From assembly GCA_016931535.1 (NCBI GenBank), contig JAFGEP010000076.1, positions 1 through 64,000 on the forward strand: a DNA stretch of 64,000 nucleotides. Direction: 5' to 3'. This document shows, in pieces, positions 9,517-18,684 of this stretch. Below the pieces are notes generated by a model, which was not told where the DNA came from, did not search any database, and saw only the letters and a program-made list of their open reading frames with translations. The DNA is from Bradymonadales bacterium. GTDB taxonomy: Bacteria > Myxococcota_A > Bradymonadia > JAFGEP01. The position numbers and the translations under genes are program-made. How positions within the stretch are numbered: the first letter of the stretch is position 1; every line of letters starts with the position of its first letter.

Positions 9517-12500
9517 TCAGGTTGGTAGCAATCGCTGCCGAACCTGGAAGTACTCCTCGCTGACTGCGAACCGGACCAGGCTCACCAACCGTTCGGAGCG
9601 GGTCAGCTCGTCGATCACATCGGGCAGATCGGCCAGGGCGAAGCCGGTCTCCAGCTTGAGCACCCCCTCCACCGCGGCCTTGAGCTGGTTGGCAACCACC
9701 AGGCCCACGCGATCTGCGTCCAGCATGGCCGCCTGCTCCAGCTCGATGGCCAGACGCTGGGCATCCTGGGGATCTTCGAGCGGGACGAACAGCGCCTGGG
9801 GATCGGTCACCAGGGCGTGCATGGCGCTGGTCATCTTGGGATCCATGTCCTCCAGCCAGAAGGCCTCCTCCCGGGGAGGTGCCGGGCTCTTGACCTCGCG
9901 CCAGCAGGAGAGCCACCACAGCACCCGGGTCAGATCGGCCCGGGGGATGGCGATGGGGGTGTACCCCCCCCGATGGAGCAGCTCGGCACTGGCGGCGATC
10001 AGGAAGGTGGCCACCGATTTCTGGAAGGCGGAGTCCAGGCTGCAGTCCATCTCCAAGAGGATGGTGGGCTGGTCCGCGATCTGGATGTTGATGGCGGTGC
10101 CCCGAGGCCCCTCCTGGTAGCAGCGGATGGTTCCCACACGGGAGGGGAGGCTGGCGGTGACTTCGGCCAACAGGGCGTCCATCGCCTGCTGCTCCTCCGG
10201 TTGTAGCTGCTGGGATCGGGAGGGCGGGCTCGGTTGGCCCACCAGCCCCAGCTTGCCCAGGAAGGGTCCCATGAGCTTGAGGGCGGCCAGGTAACCGCCC
10301 ATCATCAGCTCGGGGTGAAGCCACCGGGCGAGCTGTTCATCCTGGGCATCGATCCGGAGCGGGGAATCGACCACCGAGGCGATGTCCTCCGGCGGTTGGT
10401 CGGCTCGAGGGTCGCCGATCAACTCCAGGACCCGCCAGAAGCGGCTGGCGGCGTCGATCCGGCCCCGCTTCAGGGAGAGGCTGGCCAGCCCGAACAGGGC
10501 GGTGGCATCCAGCACATTGCTCTCGAGCAGCTTCTGGGGTTCGGCCGTGGAGGTTTCCCCCTTGGCTTGCAGCAGGTGGGCGACTTCAACCAACAGGGCG
10601 CGCGCCGCCTGGTGGGACGGCTCGAGGTCGAGCAGTCGTTTCAGGTGGCGCTCCGCCTGCTCGGGCATTTCTCGATGGTGGTAGACCCTGACCGCCAGCA
10701 GCAACGGCTCGACGGTCGCCGATTCCCCTGCAGCACGGGCTGCCGCGGCGATCGCCTGCTCGAACAGCTCTTCGAGCCGATCCTGTTGATCGGTTTCCAG
10801 CAGGATCAGGGCCTGCGCTTTGAGTGGACGGGGATCGACCGGGTTGAGCTGGAGCGCCTTGGCGTGGAGCTCCAGAGCTGCCGTGTGATCGGAGAACCCT
10901 TGCTGCAGGATGCGGGCCTGGTAGAACAGGTGCTCGGCCTGACCGGGGAGGTCGGTGAAGGTGGGGTCCTGCTCGTCCAGCTGGACCAGGGTCTCCATGG
11001 CGCGGCGTGCGTTCTCCCAGTCGGAATCCAGGTAGGCCGCCTGAGCGCTCAAGAAGAGCGCCTGGCGGTGATGGTGGGATTTCTCCAGGATCCGATTGAA
11101 CAGATCCCGGGCTCGCTGGCGCTGGCCCAGGTGATCGAGTAGCAGCTGCCCGGCGACCAGGTTGGCCTCGATCCAGCTTTCCGGGCTGGTGGTCTCCTCG
11201 GCGAAGCGGTGTACCCGGTCCAACGCCTCCTCGAATCGTCTCGCCCGGATCAGGACGTGGACCAGGTGGTTCAGGCCCTCGATCTCCTGGGGGACCAGGT
11301 CGAGGACCGAGCTGTAGTGCATCACGGCCTCGTCCAGGTTGCCAGTCCGCTCGGCATGGCTGCCGAGAAACTGCCGGACCCGTGCCAGCCCTTCGTCCTC
11401 CTGCCGTTCGGCCAGCTCTTTCTGGAGGCGGGTGAAGAACTCTCCGTGCTCTTCGGCATCCATCTCCTCGTCGAGCAGGGAGAACAGCTCTTGGAGGGCC
11501 GTGCGGTTGGTGGGGTCGAGCTGGAGGGCGATCTCGAAGCTGGAGAGGGCCTCCCGCCGATTGCCCAGGTGCAAGGCGATGATGCCGCGCCGGCGGAAGA
11601 GGTCGCTGCGGGCTTCGTTGCGCAGGGCTTCCGGATGCTGGGAGAGGGAGTAGGCGATGGGGGAGGCTTCGGGCCAGTCCTGGTTTTCGAAGTAGATGTC
11701 GAGCAACCCTTCCAGGGCGGGTCGGTGCTCCGGGACCAGCTCCAGGGCGCTCTTGTAGTGCTCGATGGCCTGGAGGGGTTCCTGGAGCTCCCGGGAGTAG
11801 ACCTCGCCGATGCGGGTGTGGATGCTGGCCTGTTCCCTGGGGCTCTCCCAGACGCCGACCTCCATTTCGAGGTACTCGATGACCCGGGCCGCATCCTCCC
11901 GTCGCTGAAAGATGTCCCGCAGGCCGTGCAAGGCGGGCACGCATCCCGGATCGCACTCGACAGCCCGCTGGTAGTGCTCGATGGCCAGATCCTCCTGCTC
12001 GCGATGGGTCTCGTAGATGCTGCCCAGCCGGAAGAGGAGGTGGGCCTTGACCCGGGCGTCTTCCACCAGGTCGATCTCCCGCCGAGTCACCTCGATGAGG
12101 TCATCCCAGCGGCGCATCCCCTCGTAGAGGCGGCCCAGCCCTCGCAGCGCCTTGAGGCTTTCGGGGATGGCCTCCAGAAGCTCGGAGTAGGTCTGGGCGG
12201 CAGCGTTCAGATCGGCCAGCTCGGTTTCATGAATGGCGGCGATCCGCTGGTGTAGTCGGACCATCTCCTCCGGTTCGCTGACCCAGTCCAGCCGTTGATG
12301 GTACAGCCGGATGAGATCGTGCCAGAGCCCCTCTGACTGGTAGTGCTCCTCCAGCTTGGAGAAGGCGTCGAGGTCAACCGGTTCGAGCTGCAACAGGCGG
12401 CTGAGCAGCTCGACCGCTTCCTGGCGCCGTTCGGGGATCTGCTCACAGTAGGTGGCCCGCGCGCGCAACACCCGAGGCATCTCCTTGCTGTCCGGGGGCA

Positions 12501-15500
12501 AGGCGGCCGCAAACACCTCGTAGGCCTTGAGCATGGTCTCGGGGCTGGCCGCCTTGGCCAGGTAGGACTCGAGCAGCTTGAGGTAGTTGCGGTTGGAGGG
12601 AGCCAGGGTCAAGGCGTTCAGCAAGCTCTGGGCGGCCTGGGCCGGTTCCTTGAGGAAGCGGTACTCGATGTGGGCTCGGCGGGCGTAGAGCTCCTCCAGG
12701 TTGTAGGGGGAGATCTCGGGCGACTGCTCGCTCACCTGGATGGCCACGTTGATGACCCCCACCAGGTCCTTGAACCGTCCGGCGGCGGCATAGAGCTTGT
12801 CGAGGTGGTCGTAGGCCTCCTGGTTGGTATTGTCGCACAAGAAGCTGACGAGATAGCTTTCCTGCGCTTGCTTGGGCCGTTTCAGCTGCTCGTGTTGCAG
12901 GTTGCCCAGCTCCAGGTAGATGCGGGACCGCCTGGCCTTGTCCGAAACCAGCCTGGCCGCCGACTCGAGCGCTCCGACGGCCCGTTCCCATTCCTTCTGT
13001 CCCTGGTGCAGCTCGGCGACGCGCAACAGGGCGGGCACGTGTTTCGAATCTGCCGCCAGAGCCTGCTCCAACAGCTCGATCGCCTGTGGCACCTGGTCCG
13101 CTTGGCCGGCCAGCAGTGCGGCCGCCTCCTCCAGATGCCGAGCCTTGGTCTCCGGATCATCGGTCGCCTCGGCCATGGAGCGCAGCAGGGCCATCCGGTT
13201 CTCGGGCCGCGCTTCCGTCGGCGAGAGGGGGAGCAACAGCTCCAAGGCCTGCTCTTTGGTCTCCGGATCGCCCAGCGCCGCCTGGAGGTGCTCCAGGGCA
13301 AGCCGAGTGTCGGGCAGGCCGGTCGCAAAGACCTCCCCCAGCTTCAGGTGGAGCTGACCCTGCGCCTCGGGGTTGGTGACCAGTGGCAGCAGCGACTCCA
13401 GCAGATCCCGGTAGAGATCGATCTGCCCGGTCTGCTCCGAGATCTGGCGGAAGATCCCCAGCTCTTCCGGGTTTTCGGCCATGGTGGGGTCAACCGACCC
13501 CAACTCCAGCAGGAAGCTGTAGATGACCCGGGCCTGGTCCGGATGGTCCGGGGTCAAAGCACGGGCGGCCAGCAGGAGGTCCGCCACCGGCACCACCTCG
13601 GTCTCGAGAAAAGAGGGCCTGGCGGCCACCAGCTCGGCGACCTCGAGAAACCGGCCGGCTCGGGCCCGCACGCTGCACATCCCCCGCCAGGCGGTACCCT
13701 CCTCCCGGTCCAGCTCGAAGGCGCTGGAGAAACACCGCTCCGCCTCGGCCAACTCCACCTCGGCTTCCAGCAGCGCCGTTCCTGCCCGCACCAGCAGCGG
13801 AAGGGCCATCGCGGGGTTGCTGTCCAACACCACCTGGGCGGCCTCACTGAAGAGACGGCCAGCCTGAGCGATGTCCCCCGCCGCCATCTGCTGCTCGCCT
13901 TGCTCCACCAGTTCCACCATGGCCGGCTCGATCGCCTTGCGCACGGTCTGTTCGGAAGAGACGAGCTGGATGGGGGTGGCGCCATGGATCAGATCGAGCA
14001 GGCGGGAGTCCACCAGCTCCATGCTCCGACTGGGGGTCATGGTCTGCGACAGGGATACAATCAGGTCGTGACCTTCTTCGACCTGGCCGCAAGCCGCCAG
14101 TGTGGCGCCCTGTAGCGCGATGAACATCGCCTGTTGCGTTCCCGCCGCACTCTGGCTGGCGTGTCGGGAGAAAACCTCGACATAGGATTCCAACCGGTCC
14201 AATCGGCGAGCGGCCTCCCAGAGCGCCCACAGGGTCTTGGGGGAGTAGTCGTAGCTCTCGAACAGCCGTTCGAGAATCGCCAGCGCTTCGGCTGGCTGAT
14301 CCTGGCGGTAGAGCTGGCAGTAGGCCTTCAACCGTAGGCAGCTCTCCTGCAGGGGGGTGGGGACCTGCTCCGGGTTGAACGGACCGGCCAGCGTCTCCCA
14401 TCCGTCTCCCACCAAGAGCAGGGAGAGGGCGGCGCGCAGGGCGATCGAGGGAACATCGAGGTAGTCGCGCTGGACCAGCCGAGCCAGTTGCTGGGCCTGA
14501 GGGACCAGCTCCTCTTCCTCTCTGCGGTAGAGGACCCGGCTCAAGGCCCGGTCGTCCGTGCTCTCCAGATCGGGTTGCTGCTGCCAGATCTCGAGGAGCT
14601 GGTCATCCTGGTCGGTCTGCAGGGCGAGGGACACGAGGACCGACCGGGCATGGTCCAGGACCCCCTTTTCCTCGGGTTGGGTGTCGGGGGTGTGCTCCGC
14701 CAGCTTCCCGGCGATCCGAGACAGCCTCTCCGGCTCGACCCGCCCGTTGCGAAACAGCTCCTCCGCCTGCAAGAACAGGGCTCTTTTCAGGTTGAGATCG
14801 GGGGTCTCCTCTCCCCGCGCTTCCGCGATCTCGGCGCCCAGCCCGAATCGGCCGAAGCTGAAGGCGATGAGCTGGCACTTCTGCAGCAGCAAGGGACGCA
14901 GGCTGCTCCCCTTGCTCTCGGACAGCAGCTTCAGCTCGGCCAGCGCCTCGTCCACCGAGCCGGAGAAGGCGAGAAACTCCAGGAACCTGACGGTGTAGGA
15001 GAAGCGCTCGTGCTCGTCGGTGATGGCTTCGGCCAGCAGATGCAGGTAATTGCGCGCATCCGCGGCGGCGGCCTCGCTGGTGATCAGACCGCACAGATCC
15101 AACAGGCTCAGCAAGAAGTACAACGAGATGGAGCCAGTACCCGCCTTGGCGCAGCGAGCCAGCCGCTCGTACCACAGCAGGTCCATCTTCTTGAACTCCG
15201 CCCCCAACATCACCGCCAACAGCAACCGTTCGATCCGCTCCGGGATCCCCTTGGTCGCTTCCGCCCGTGAGACCAGCGCCTGTAAGCAAGGCCGCCAGAC
15301 ATACTCCTTGATGCCGGCCGATCGAAGACCGGCGAACAGCAGCGGCGCGATGTCGAAGTGCCCGGCAGCCAGGATGGACAACCGGGTGGACTCGTCGTAA
15401 TCCCGCAGACGAAAGGCGGCCAGCCGACTGAGGAAAAGAAGGAGCTGCTGGGCTTGGGCCGCCGTGATCGCCTGGCGACCCGCGGCCTCCAGGATCTCCC

Positions 15501-15759
15501 GCGCCCGCTGGTGCAGGGGGGCATCTCGGTTGGGAATCGAAGAGACCTGGTCGAGCGTGACCAACGTCACCAGGGCATCCGGATCGGCCTGTTGCCACAT
15601 GCTCTCGTAGAGGAGGCGCGCCGCCGAGCTGTCGCCGCTGGCCCACAGGAGGTCGGCCAGGTGCGGGGACGGCGGCTCCTCCAGCAGGAGCTCGACCAAG
15701 TCGGTCGGTTCCAGAATGGATGGGGTCATTCCGGGACGCGATGGCTCTGTGATGCTCAT
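9517..15759 (-). CDS. Giant TPR-repeat protein (2,080 residues)
   Basis: About 2,080 residues of near-continuous helical repeats, many matching TPR consensus (for example AIEHYKSALELVPEHRPAL and AIEHYQRAVECDPGCVPAL). No signal peptide or membrane segment is seen at the chosen start, so it is probably a cytosolic scaffold. Middle repeats are the most regular; the N-terminal 700 residues are more diverged. The ATG at 15759 is preferred over an in-frame codon at 15840 with a hydrophobic, unlikely extension; 15729 is another possible start. Similar very long TPR proteins occur in Myxococcota and Bradymonadota without assigned function. An antisense frame of 590 codons inside it is a shadow. Confidence 0.8.
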   Translation of the reverse strand: MSITEPSRPGMTPSILEPTDLVELLLEEPPSPHLADLLWASGDSSAARLLYESMWQQADPDALVTLVTLDQVSSIPNRDAPLHQRAREILEAAGRQAITAAQAQQLLLFLSRLAAFRLRDYDESTRLSILAAGHFDIAPLLFAGLRSAGIKEYVWRPCLQALVSRAEATKGIPERIERLLLAVMLGAEFKKMDLLWYERLARCAKAGTGSISLYFLLSLLDLCGLITSEAAAADARNYLHLLAEAITDEHERFSYTVRFLEFLAFSGSVDEALAELKLLSESKGSSLRPLLLQKCQLIAFSFGRFGLGAEIAEARGEETPDLNLKRALFLQAEELFRNGRVEPERLSRIAGKLAEHTPDTQPEEKGVLDHARSVLVSLALQTDQDDQLLEIWQQQPDLESTDDRALSRVLYRREEEELVPQAQQLARLVQRDYLDVPSIALRAALSLLLVGDGWETLAGPFNPEQVPTPLQESCLRLKAYCQLYRQDQPAEALAILERLFESYDYSPKTLWALWEAARRLDRLESYVEVFSRHASQSAAGTQQAMFIALQGATLAACGQVEEGHDLIVSLSQTMTPSRSMELVDSRLLDLIHGATPIQLVSSEQTVRKAIEPAMVELVEQGEQQMAAGDIAQAGRLFSEAAQVVLDSNPAMALPLLVRAGTALLEAEVELAEAERCFSSAFELDREEGTAWRGMCSVRARAGRFLEVAELVAARPSFLETEVVPVADLLLAARALTPDHPDQARVIYSFLLELGSVDPTMAENPEELGIFRQISEQTGQIDLYRDLLESLLPLVTNPEAQGQLHLKLGEVFATGLPDTRLALEHLQAALGDPETKEQALELLLPLSPTEARPENRMALLRSMAEATDDPETKARHLEEAAALLAGQADQVPQAIELLEQALAADSKHVPALLRVAELHQGQKEWERAVGALESAARLVSDKARRSRIYLELGNLQHEQLKRPKQAQESYLVSFLCDNTNQEAYDHLDKLYAAAGRFKDLVGVINVAIQVSEQSPEISPYNLEELYARRAHIEYRFLKEPAQAAQSLLNALTLAPSNRNYLKLLESYLAKAASPETMLKAYEVFAAALPPDSKEMPRVLRARATYCEQIPERRQEAVELLSRLLQLEPVDLDAFSKLEEHYQSEGLWHDLIRLYHQRLDWVSEPEEMVRLHQRIAAIHETELADLNAAAQTYSELLEAIPESLKALRGLGRLYEGMRRWDDLIEVTRREIDLVEDARVKAHLLFRLGSIYETHREQEDLAIEHYQRAVECDPGCVPALHGLRDIFQRREDAARVIEYLEMEVGVWESPREQASIHTRIGEVYSRELQEPLQAIEHYKSALELVPEHRPALEGLLDIYFENQDWPEASPIAYSLSQHPEALRNEARSDLFRRRGIIALHLGNRREALSSFEIALQLDPTNRTALQELFSLLDEEMDAEEHGEFFTRLQKELAERQEDEGLARVRQFLGSHAERTGNLDEAVMHYSSVLDLVPQEIEGLNHLVHVLIRARRFEEALDRVHRFAEETTSPESWIEANLVAGQLLLDHLGQRQRARDLFNRILEKSHHHRQALFLSAQAAYLDSDWENARRAMETLVQLDEQDPTFTDLPGQAEHLFYQARILQQGFSDHTAALELHAKALQLNPVDPRPLKAQALILLETDQQDRLEELFEQAIAAAARAAGESATVEPLLLAVRVYHHREMPEQAERHLKRLLDLEPSHQAARALLVEVAHLLQAKGETSTAEPQKLLESNVLDATALFGLASLSLKRGRIDAASRFWRVLELIGDPRADQPPEDIASVVDSPLRIDAQDEQLARWLHPELMMGGYLAALKLMGPFLGKLGLVGQPSPPSRSQQLQPEEQQAMDALLAEVTASLPSRVGTIRCYQEGPRGTAINIQIADQPTILLEMDCSLDSAFQKSVATFLIAASAELLHRGGYTPIAIPRADLTRVLWWLSCWREVKSPAPPREEAFWLEDMDPKMTSAMHALVTDPQALFVPLEDPQDAQRLAIELEQAAMLDADRVGLVVANQLKAAVEGVLKLETGFALADLPDVIDELTRSERLVSLVRFAVSEEYFQVRQRLLPT

Positions 15760-16115
15760 GTCCGCTCGCTGGTTGCCAAGTCGTTGTGTACCATAGCGAT
15801 TGTCGAGCAACAAGATAGGGCCAACAGGGAGAGGGAACACGATCGTGCGGTGGGCTGGAAGATAGTGGGGCGGATCAGTATTATACTAAGACGGTGAGGC
15901 CGAACAGAAGGTCAACGGCCAGACCGCCAGGTGGAACCTCCCGCAGGCAACCGGCAGTGCGGGCTCTTTGCCCCAGGCGATGATGATCGCGAGGTTGACG
16001 CGCCAGGAGGCACTTGCTAGAAAGAACGGTTACCTGGCGCCAGACCGAACCCTTCCAGGACCTGGGCGCTCCTTTTTTCCATTGCGTGAACCTCCAAATT
16101 GGGGATCGGACCGAG
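15760..16115. other. Divergent intergenic region between TPR and PEGA genes
   Basis: 356 bases between two divergent genes. It holds the candidate minus-strand -10 at 15880. A plus-strand frame from 15968 is open but runs into the PEGA gene in another frame and has no family features. Nothing else is supported. Confidence 0.4.
15880..15885 (-). promoter_or_regulatory. Candidate -10 element for the giant TPR gene
   Basis: On the minus strand the hexamer reads TATAAT, an exact sigma-70 -10 consensus in a GC-rich intergenic region, about 120 bases upstream of the TPR start. No good -35 sits at normal spacing (a TTGACC at 15910-15915 is 24 bases away), so this is a weak prediction. Confidence 0.3.
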
Positions 16116-18584
16116 ATGAACTCACACCGGATGACCTGCCGAATCGGGCTTGTACCTGCAGCGTTTCTCGTCTGCGCTTTCCTTGCCAACCCGGTCCAGA
16201 GCTGGGCTCAGGATCGAGCCGCTCGGATCTTCTTCGTCACCTTCGAGGCGCTCGGACCCGGTGTGCCCGGGGTGGTCGTCAGCCAGATCAATCGGGATCT
16301 GGTCCAGAGACTGGACGCTACCCAGAACCTGGAAGTGACCAGTCGAGTCCGGACCCGCCGGGAGACAGGCCCCCAGCAGGCGCAGCCCTCCCAGCTCAAC
16401 GCCGCCATCGACGAAGGCGAACAGCGCTACCAGGCCGGCATCGGCCTGTACGTGGTGGGAGACTACTATGGCGCCACCGCCTCCTTCCAGGAGATGGTGA
16501 GCCTGTTTACCAACAATATCGCCGAGGTCCGCAACTGGAACATGCTGGCCGACGGCCTCGGTAGACTGGCCGAATGCCAGCTACGAACGGGTGACGAGGA
16601 AGCGGCCCGGGAGATCCTCTACCGGTTGCTCATCATCCGACCGGACCAACCGTTCGCCGCAGAGACCACCGGACAGGCTTTCGCCGCACTGGCCGAGGAG
16701 GTGCGCGCCGACCTGGCTCGACAGACCGCCGGCGACCTCCAGGTGGACTCCGGTATTCCCGGTGCCCAGGTCTTCCTGAACGGGATCGAGGTCGGAGAGG
16801 CGCCCACCTCCATCCCCGGCCTTCGCCCCGGCGAGCACTTCGTGGTGGTTCGCAACGCCGAAGGCGCGGCGGTCGGACGGCGAGTGGTGGTTGACCGGCA
16901 CTCGGGAGCCGCCATCACCCTCGACCTGAGCGATTCCGGAGCCGCTGCTGGCGAGGAAACGGAGGCAGCCGACGGAGAGCCCCGCTACCTTCGAAGCCTG
17001 CGGGAAGAGATCCGCCTCGACCGCATCGGCGATACCATGAGACCCTACCTGACCGAGCTCGCCTCCCGGCAGGGGGTGGATTTTGTCCTCATCGGCGTGG
17101 TCCTGGCCGAAACCGACGGCTACCTCGCCCAGCCCTTCCTCTTCCGCGCCAGCGACGGGCACTTCGCTGTCGTCGAGTCCGAGCAGTTCGATCCCGAACT
17201 GGCCCACGTGACCGTCAACCTGTTCAGTCTCTCCCAGAAGATCACCTCCGCGATCCGGCGCTTCCCGGATCACCTGGTGACCGGGGAGCCCTTGCTGCAA
17301 CAGCCGGTGCAACCGGTGGTCCAGGCTCCCCAGAGCGCCGAGCCGGAGTACAGTCTGCCGGCCGAAACCTCCATCACCGTTTCGCTGGCGACCCCTCCAG
17401 TCACCGCCACACCGGCGCAACCATCCACCCCACCAGTGGAATCGCCGGTCGAGGCGCCCCAACAGACCGACCAGGTCTTCGGGGCCACCCAGACCATGGG
17501 GGGGCAGGTCGAGACCGCTCCATCCCCGGTCGGGCAACCCGGACCAGCCCAGTCCCCCGAGGCTGCTCCAGGCTCTCCCGATCTGGCGGTCCCGGCAGCC
17601 ACCGTCCCGGAGCCGGGTCTGCTGCCGCCGCCCACACCCACCAGGCCAGCGACCACCGCTCAGAGCGTTCCTGAGCCCAGCACTCCGGTCGCGGCGACCC
17701 CTCAGCCGGCGGTTCCCGACACCCGCATCACCGATCCGGTGCCGCCCGATTCCCGGCGCATCGCTGCACCTACCCCCTCAGGCCAACCTCCCGCTGGCCA
17801 GGGGGTTCCCCCCGCCTATGGTTACGGCTATCCCCCTCCAGCCAGTGGACAGGCCACCGGCCAGCAGTATGGCTATGCCCCCTATGGCTATCCCTACCCG
17901 CCTTACGGTTATGGCTATCCGCCTCCGGCCGCCGCCGAGGGAGAGCAGCCCGCCCCGGCCACCGGTTATCCACCCTATGGCTATGGCTACCCCCCCTATG
18001 GCTATCCGCCTCCGGCCGCCGCCGAGGGAGAGCAGCCCGCCCCGGCCACCGGCCAGCAGTATGGCTATGCCCCCTATGGCTATCCCTACCCGCCTTACGG
18101 TTATGGCTATCCGCCTCCGGCCGCGGCCGAGGGAGAGCAGCCCGCCCCGGCCACCGGCTATCCGCCCCCTTACGGCTACGCTCCACCCCAGGCCAGCTCG
18201 GGCCAGGCACAACAACCACAGGGGGTTGGGTACTCCCCTTACGGGTACGGGTATCCCCCCCAGGGTTACCCTCCCCCGGCCACGCAGACCGGTGAAGGCC
18301 GGATGGCCGCCTCCACCCCCCAGAGCCCGTCCACTCAGACCACCGGTCCATCCCAGGTGGCTCGAACCGAGCAGACACCGACCGTGACCGAACGAGATCA
18401 ACTGGACCACTACGACGAGTGGGATGACGATCAAGGTGAGGACAAGAGCATTTTCGAGGAATGGTGGTTCTGGGCGGGCAGCGCCGGGCTACTGGCCGTC
18501 GTGACGACCACCATCATCGTCCTGACCGCTTCGGACTCGGGTGGGGACGAACTGGGCGGATTTACCCCGATCATTAGCTGGTAA
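16116..18584 (+). CDS. PEGA-domain protein with YGYP-rich repeats and C-terminal membrane segment
   Basis: 822 residues. An N-terminal signal sequence (hydrophobic core about residues 10-25, ending near SWAQ) is followed by a helical part and a PEGA-like domain at about 206-265 (GDLQVDSGIPGAQVFLNG, then the GLRPGEHFVVV strand). Residues about 400-565 are Pro-rich linker. Residues about 567-718 are tyrosine/proline repeats (YGYPPP, PYGYAPYG) with PAAAEGEQPAPATG modules. A membrane helix (about 782-805) follows the acidic EDKSIFEEWWFW. PEGA domains are found in envelope proteins. The ATG at 16116 is chosen because it places the signal peptide at the N-terminus; 16014 is the longest start. The role is unknown. 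Confidence 0.75.
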   Translation: MNSHRMTCRIGLVPAAFLVCAFLANPVQSWAQDRAARIFFVTFEALGPGVPGVVVSQINRDLVQRLDATQNLEVTSRVRTRRETGPQQAQPSQLNAAIDEGEQRYQAGIGLYVVGDYYGATASFQEMVSLFTNNIAEVRNWNMLADGLGRLAECQLRTGDEEAAREILYRLLIIRPDQPFAAETTGQAFAALAEEVRADLARQTAGDLQVDSGIPGAQVFLNGIEVGEAPTSIPGLRPGEHFVVVRNAEGAAVGRRVVVDRHSGAAITLDLSDSGAAAGEETEAADGEPRYLRSLREEIRLDRIGDTMRPYLTELASRQGVDFVLIGVVLAETDGYLAQPFLFRASDGHFAVVESEQFDPELAHVTVNLFSLSQKITSAIRRFPDHLVTGEPLLQQPVQPVVQAPQSAEPEYSLPAETSITVSLATPPVTATPAQPSTPPVESPVEAPQQTDQVFGATQTMGGQVETAPSPVGQPGPAQSPEAAPGSPDLAVPAATVPEPGLLPPPTPTRPATTAQSVPEPSTPVAATPQPAVPDTRITDPVPPDSRRIAAPTPSGQPPAGQGVPPAYGYGYPPPASGQATGQQYGYAPYGYPYPPYGYGYPPPAAAEGEQPAPATGYPPYGYGYPPYGYPPPAAAEGEQPAPATGQQYGYAPYGYPYPPYGYGYPPPAAAEGEQPAPATGYPPPYGYAPPQASSGQAQQPQGVGYSPYGYGYPPQGYPPPATQTGEGRMAASTPQSPSTQTTGPSQVARTEQTPTVTERDQLDHYDEWDDDQGEDKSIFEEWWFWAGSAGLLAVVTTTIIVLTASDSGGDELGGFTPIISW
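17852..18157 (+). repeat. In-frame DNA repeat in the YGYP region
   Basis: A 114-base unit at 17852-17965 recurs at 18044-18157 with one visible base change (GCC to GCG in an Ala codon). Between them, at about 18006-18053, is a third copy of only the PAAAEGEQPAPATG-coding part. The 192-base offset is a multiple of three, so copy number can change without breaking the frame. Confidence 0.9.
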
Positions 18585-18684
18585 GCTTGCGCAGCTGTCT
18601 ACCAATGTGGGATACCGGTTGGAGACAACACCGGGGGCCCGTTGATGGTACCGAGGGCCGCCTCAACCAGAGCGCCAAATACCG

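Noticed and set aside
9476..10324. N-terminal extension of the YggS-type gene
   Set aside because: Low-complexity sequence that mirrors the TPR gene; family length fits the 9475 start.
12343..14115. 590-codon plus-strand frame inside the giant TPR gene
   Set aside because: It is antisense to clear TPR repeats, has no domain features and repeats the low-complexity pattern expected of a shadow frame.
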